This document shows positions 61,694 through 64,000 of a stretch of 64,000 nt of DNA, one piece after another; within the stretch, counting starts at the first letter, position 1, and every line of letters starts with the position of its first letter. This DNA comes from Salinimonas profundi (GTDB taxonomy: Bacteria; Pseudomonadota; Gammaproteobacteria; Enterobacterales; Alteromonadaceae). The notes beneath the pieces are model-generated. The model did no database searches. It worked only from the letters and a program-made list of their open reading frames with translations, and had not been told where the DNA came from. The stretch lies in NCBI RefSeq assembly GCF_014750655.1, contig NZ_JABBXD010000002.1, positions 545,636 through 609,635 of the forward strand. The letters run 5' to 3'. The translations under genes were made by a program, and so were the position numbers.

Positions 61694-61927
61694 GTGCTCC
61701 TGATTATTTATGGCTGACGCCAGACTGTTCGTGGCGCAGGATGAAAATTGTTTGCCTTCTCAGGCAGGCGAAATTGCTATCGTGCGAGTTATTTTCGTTT
61801 CTCAGCATAGGTCAATATTTAAACTGATCTCGTTTTGGCAGCGCGCATGATAACGTAATCATTCGTTTTGCCATAGTCTAAAAACTGGTTAATCGTAAAT
61901 TTGAGATAAAAGTGTCGCCAGTTGTCG

Positions 61928-61960
61928 ATTTTAGACGCAATTGTTTCAGTTTTATGACAT
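61928..61960 (-). promoter_or_regulatory. Candidate PHO box and -10 element for pitA
   Basis: On the minus strand ATGTCAT-AAAA-CTGAAAC (61960-61943) fits the two 7-base repeats of a PhoB box with 4-base spacing (6 of 7 and 4 of 7 matches to CTGTCAT). TAAAAT (61933-61928) follows after 9 bases in the -10 position. The transcript would have a leader of about 230 bases. Confidence 0.5.
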
Positions 61961-61972
61961 CTCGCCGACGCT

Positions 61973-62689
61973 TTACTCAAGATTTTCCAACGTCTGACTG
62001 AGGTTCTCCAGCGGGGTATGGCGAATATCTTCACCACGGGTCAGGGTGACAACGTACTCACAGATATTTTTACACCGGTCTCCTACCCGCTCTAATGAAC
62101 GCAGAGCCCATAGTATTTCCAGCCAGTCCTGCATGGACTCATTACTGCTTTCCATCTCTTTGACGATATACGCCAGCAACCGCTTATATTCACTATCGAT
62201 ACGATTATCCTGATCATAGACTTCCAGCGCAGAGTTATCGTCCTGCCTGGCGAATGCGTCAAAAGTGCCCCGCATCATCGCAACCACCTTTTCACCGATT
62301 GACAGCATGCTGCTCTTTACACTTTCCGAATTCGGAATTTTTTGCTTCGTGACCAATCTGGCCATCCGTTCAATTTCGTCGCCCATACGCTCAATATCGG
62401 TAATGGCCTTAGAGATAATCATAACCAGCCGTAAATCTGATGCGGTGGGATGGCGTTTGGCAATTATGCGCATGCACTCCTTGTCGATCTGAATTTCCAT
62501 CGAGTTGATGCGCAGGTCGTTAAGGGCGACTTTTTCCGCCAGCCCACTGTGATTGAGACGAATTGCTTTTAATGTATCAATCAGCTGTTGCTCGACTTCA
62601 CCACCCATCGTCAGTACGGAATTTCGTAAATCCTCAAGCTCGGTATTAAATTTACCGGATATGTGTGTGTTAAAGGCGATTTGTCTCAT
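61973..62689 (-). CDS. phoU: Phosphate signalling protein PhoU
   Basis: A 238-residue all-helical protein with two PhoU repeats: residues about 15-105 (LEDLRNSVLTMGGEVEQQL ... DLRLVMIISKAITDIERMGDEIERM) and about 115-215 (DQDNRIDSEYKRLLAYI ... ALRSLERVGDRCKNICEYV). It links the PstSCAB transporter to PhoR and prevents Pho-regulon activation when phosphate is ample. It lies 11 bases after pstB and belongs to the pst operon. Length is normal. Confidence 0.94.
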   Translation of the reverse strand: MRQIAFNTHISGKFNTELEDLRNSVLTMGGEVEQQLIDTLKAIRLNHSGLAEKVALNDLRINSMEIQIDKECMRIIAKRHPTASDLRLVMIISKAITDIERMGDEIERMARLVTKQKIPNSESVKSSMLSIGEKVVAMMRGTFDAFARQDDNSALEVYDQDNRIDSEYKRLLAYIVKEMESSNESMQDWLEILWALRSLERVGDRCKNICEYVVTLTRGEDIRHTPLENLSQTLENLE

Positions 62690-62700
62690 TGCTGATGCTC

Positions 62701-63507
62701 CTAGCCATAACGGCCGGTGATGTAATCTTCCGTCTGCTTTTGTTCAGGCGTGGTAAATAAGGTGTCACTATCACTGTACTCGATAAGCCGGCCCTGATGT
62801 AAAAACGCCGTGTAATCGGACACCCGCGCTGCCTGTTGCATATTATGTGTGACAATAATGATGGTACACCGGTGTTTTAGTTCAGCAATCAACTCTTCGA
62901 TAAATAATGTGGTCAGCGGATCCAGCGCTGACGTCGGTTCATCAAGTAGCAGGATATCGGGTTTCAGCGCCAGTGCCCGCGCAATCACGAGACGTTGCTG
63001 CTGGCCACCGGACAGCACAGAGGCAGACTCAAACAAACGATCTTTAACCTCTTTCCATAACGCAGCATCTTTAAGCGCCCGCTCTACAGCATCATCCAGC
63101 TGACGACGCACTTTAATTCCCTGGAGTTTTAATCCGTAGCACACATTCTCATAAATACTCATAGGAAAAGGATTCGGGCGCTGAAATACCATGCCTACCT
63201 GCGTGCGAAGCTCAGAGACATTTTGTTTTTTATTATTAATATCTCTGTCACCGATATAAATCTGTCCCTGATACCGGCACTGAGGGTTGAGATCATTCAT
63301 GCGGTTAAAGCTGCTGATGAGTGTGGATTTACCACAACCGCTTTGTCCAATAAGCGCGGTGACGCGGTGTTTTGGAATACGCATGGAAATATTTTCAAGC
63401 ACATGCTTATTACCAAATTGCAGGCTCAAATCTTCCACCCGTATAGCTGTCAGGTCATCACTGAGATTGTCTAAATCAAGGTGCTCGTGATCAAATAGCT
63501 TAAGCAT
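62701..63507 (-). CDS. pstB: Phosphate ABC transporter ATP-binding protein PstB
   Basis: A 268-residue ATPase of the high-affinity phosphate importer. Walker [11 protein letters not shown]-loop [15 protein letters not shown] (diagnostic of PstB), ABC signature LSGGQQQRL, Walker [14 protein letters not shown] and the switch His in [13 protein letters not shown] are intact. It is 2 bases after pstA and 11 before phoU. No defect was seen. Confidence 0.96.
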   Translation of the reverse strand: MLKLFDHEHLDLDNLSDDLTAIRVEDLSLQFGNKHVLENISMRIPKHRVTALIGQSGCGKSTLISSFNRMNDLNPQCRYQGQIYIGDRDINNKKQNVSELRTQVGMVFQRPNPFPMSIYENVCYGLKLQGIKVRRQLDDAVERALKDAALWKEVKDRLFESASVLSGGQQQRLVIARALALKPDILLLDEPTSALDPLTTLFIEELIAELKHRCTIIIVTHNMQQAARVSDYTAFLHQGRLIEYSDSDTLFTTPEQKQTEDYITGRYG

Positions 63508-63509
63508 GC

Positions 63510-64000
63510 CTACCTTCTTTCGTAACGTCGACGCAGCCTGGCCCGTAGCAAAATAGCCAGAATGTTTAGGATAAATACGACCACCAGCAGCAGCAGGCAG
63601 GCGGCGAACATCATTGAGGCACTTTTTGCATCAGTCTGACTATGAAAAGCACCATCGTATATTAACACGCCCAGATGCATAAACTGGCGTTCCAGATGAA
63701 GATACGGAAATTCTGCGTCTACCGGCAGGTTCGGGGCAAATTTGACCGCACCGACCAACATGAGTGGCGCGACTTCACCGGCAGCACGGGCAATGGCCAG
63801 AATCACCCCGGTCATGATGCCCGGCGAGGCCATTGGCAAAATCGTATGCCACACCGTTTCAGCTTTAGTGGCACCCAATGCATAGCTACCTGCTTTCAGT
63901 CCCTGAGGTACATTGCGAAGACCTTCCTCCGTGGCTACGATGACCACAGGCAGTGTAAGAATAGCCATAGTCAGGGCTGCCCAGAAAACACCGGGAGTCC
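63510..64000 (-). CDS. pstA: Phosphate ABC transporter permease PstA, C-terminal part
   Basis: The gene runs off the window; the last 163 codons are here. The frame is open to the edge ([20 protein letters not shown]), and the internal ATG at 63968 is not the start. The EAA-type loop that contacts PstB is visible ([35 protein letters not shown]), and membrane segments follow. PstA forms the phosphate channel with PstC. The end of the coding region is normal. Confidence 0.95.
   Translation of the reverse strand, partial: TPGVFWAALTMAILTLPVVIVATEEGLRNVPQGLKAGSYALGATKAETVWHTILPMASPGIMTGVILAIARAAGEVAPLMLVGAVKFAPNLPVDAEFPYLHLERQFMHLGVLIYDGAFHSQTDAKSASMMFAACLLLLVVVFILNILAILLRARLRRRYERR

Noticed and set aside
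1-64000. CRISPR arrays, prophage, insertion sequences or integrons
   Set aside because: No regularly spaced repeats, integrase, transposase or phage structural genes were seen on reading both strands.

Overview
The window looks like a chromosomal segment of a marine gammaproteobacterium, most likely Alteromonadales (Alteromonas/Salinimonas-like). This placement is inferred from gene families and local order: srmB, rdgB-hemW followed by a yggN-type gene, a DUF3718 protein, MbnP-like and DUF1566 secreted proteins, an exported catalase-peroxidase, and a Wzx/Wzy polysaccharide cluster with sulfotransferases. No phage, insertion sequence, rRNA or CRISPR array was seen. There is one tRNA, tRNA-Ile2(CAU).

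Layout. 1-3.2 kb: housekeeping (3' end of srmB, rdgB, hemW, yggN-like). 3.2-9.7 kb, minus strand: a secreted DUF1566 pair, a response regulator/CheC-type phosphatase with a PAS protein, and a probable operon of a DUF3718 protein, a LytTR regulator, LrgA and LrgB. 9.9-18.3 kb: small unknown proteins, an orphan MbnP-like lipoprotein, the tRNA, an AI-2E-family transporter, an acetyltransferase, a chemoreceptor and a frameshifted small gene. 18.5-28.4 kb: a DUF418 membrane protein; a double-glycine-leader peptide followed by a lipoprotein that carries the same C-terminal module; periplasmic and cytosolic enzymes; an ABC-F ATPase; and a second double-glycine-leader peptide with three small membrane proteins. 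28.4-35.2 kb: TPR protein, exported KatG, SGNH hydrolase, YigZ, divergent ohr/ohrR, hemolysin III, a phosphatase-like protein.

35.3-58.1 kb is an exopolysaccharide locus: beta-helix protein, Wzx, two ligase/polymerase-like membrane proteins, four glycosyltransferases, pyruvyl transferase, two sulfotransferases, CpsB-type phosphatase, Wzc-type kinase, short Wza-type export protein, a beta-barrel protein and the initiating sugar-phosphate transferase. It probably makes a sulfated, pyruvylated polymer by the Wzx/Wzy route. Several intergenic regions of this locus carry sigma-54-type -24/-12 elements, including one ahead of an embedded YqcI/YcgG-DUF1989 gene pair. 58.2-64 kb: OxyR, a tandem UspE-like protein, PitA behind a candidate PHO-box promoter, and phoU-pstB-pstA (pstA cut by the window end).

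The most unusual feature is the pair at 19.8-20.2 kb. A 45-residue peptide with a canonical double-glycine leader is followed, after a perfect hairpin, by a lipoprotein whose last 30 residues match the peptide core at 16 of 30 positions and keep both cysteines at the same spacing. No cognate C39-peptidase transporter is in the window. With the second double-glycine peptide at 28.0 kb, this suggests an undescribed small secreted-peptide system that uses a transporter encoded elsewhere.
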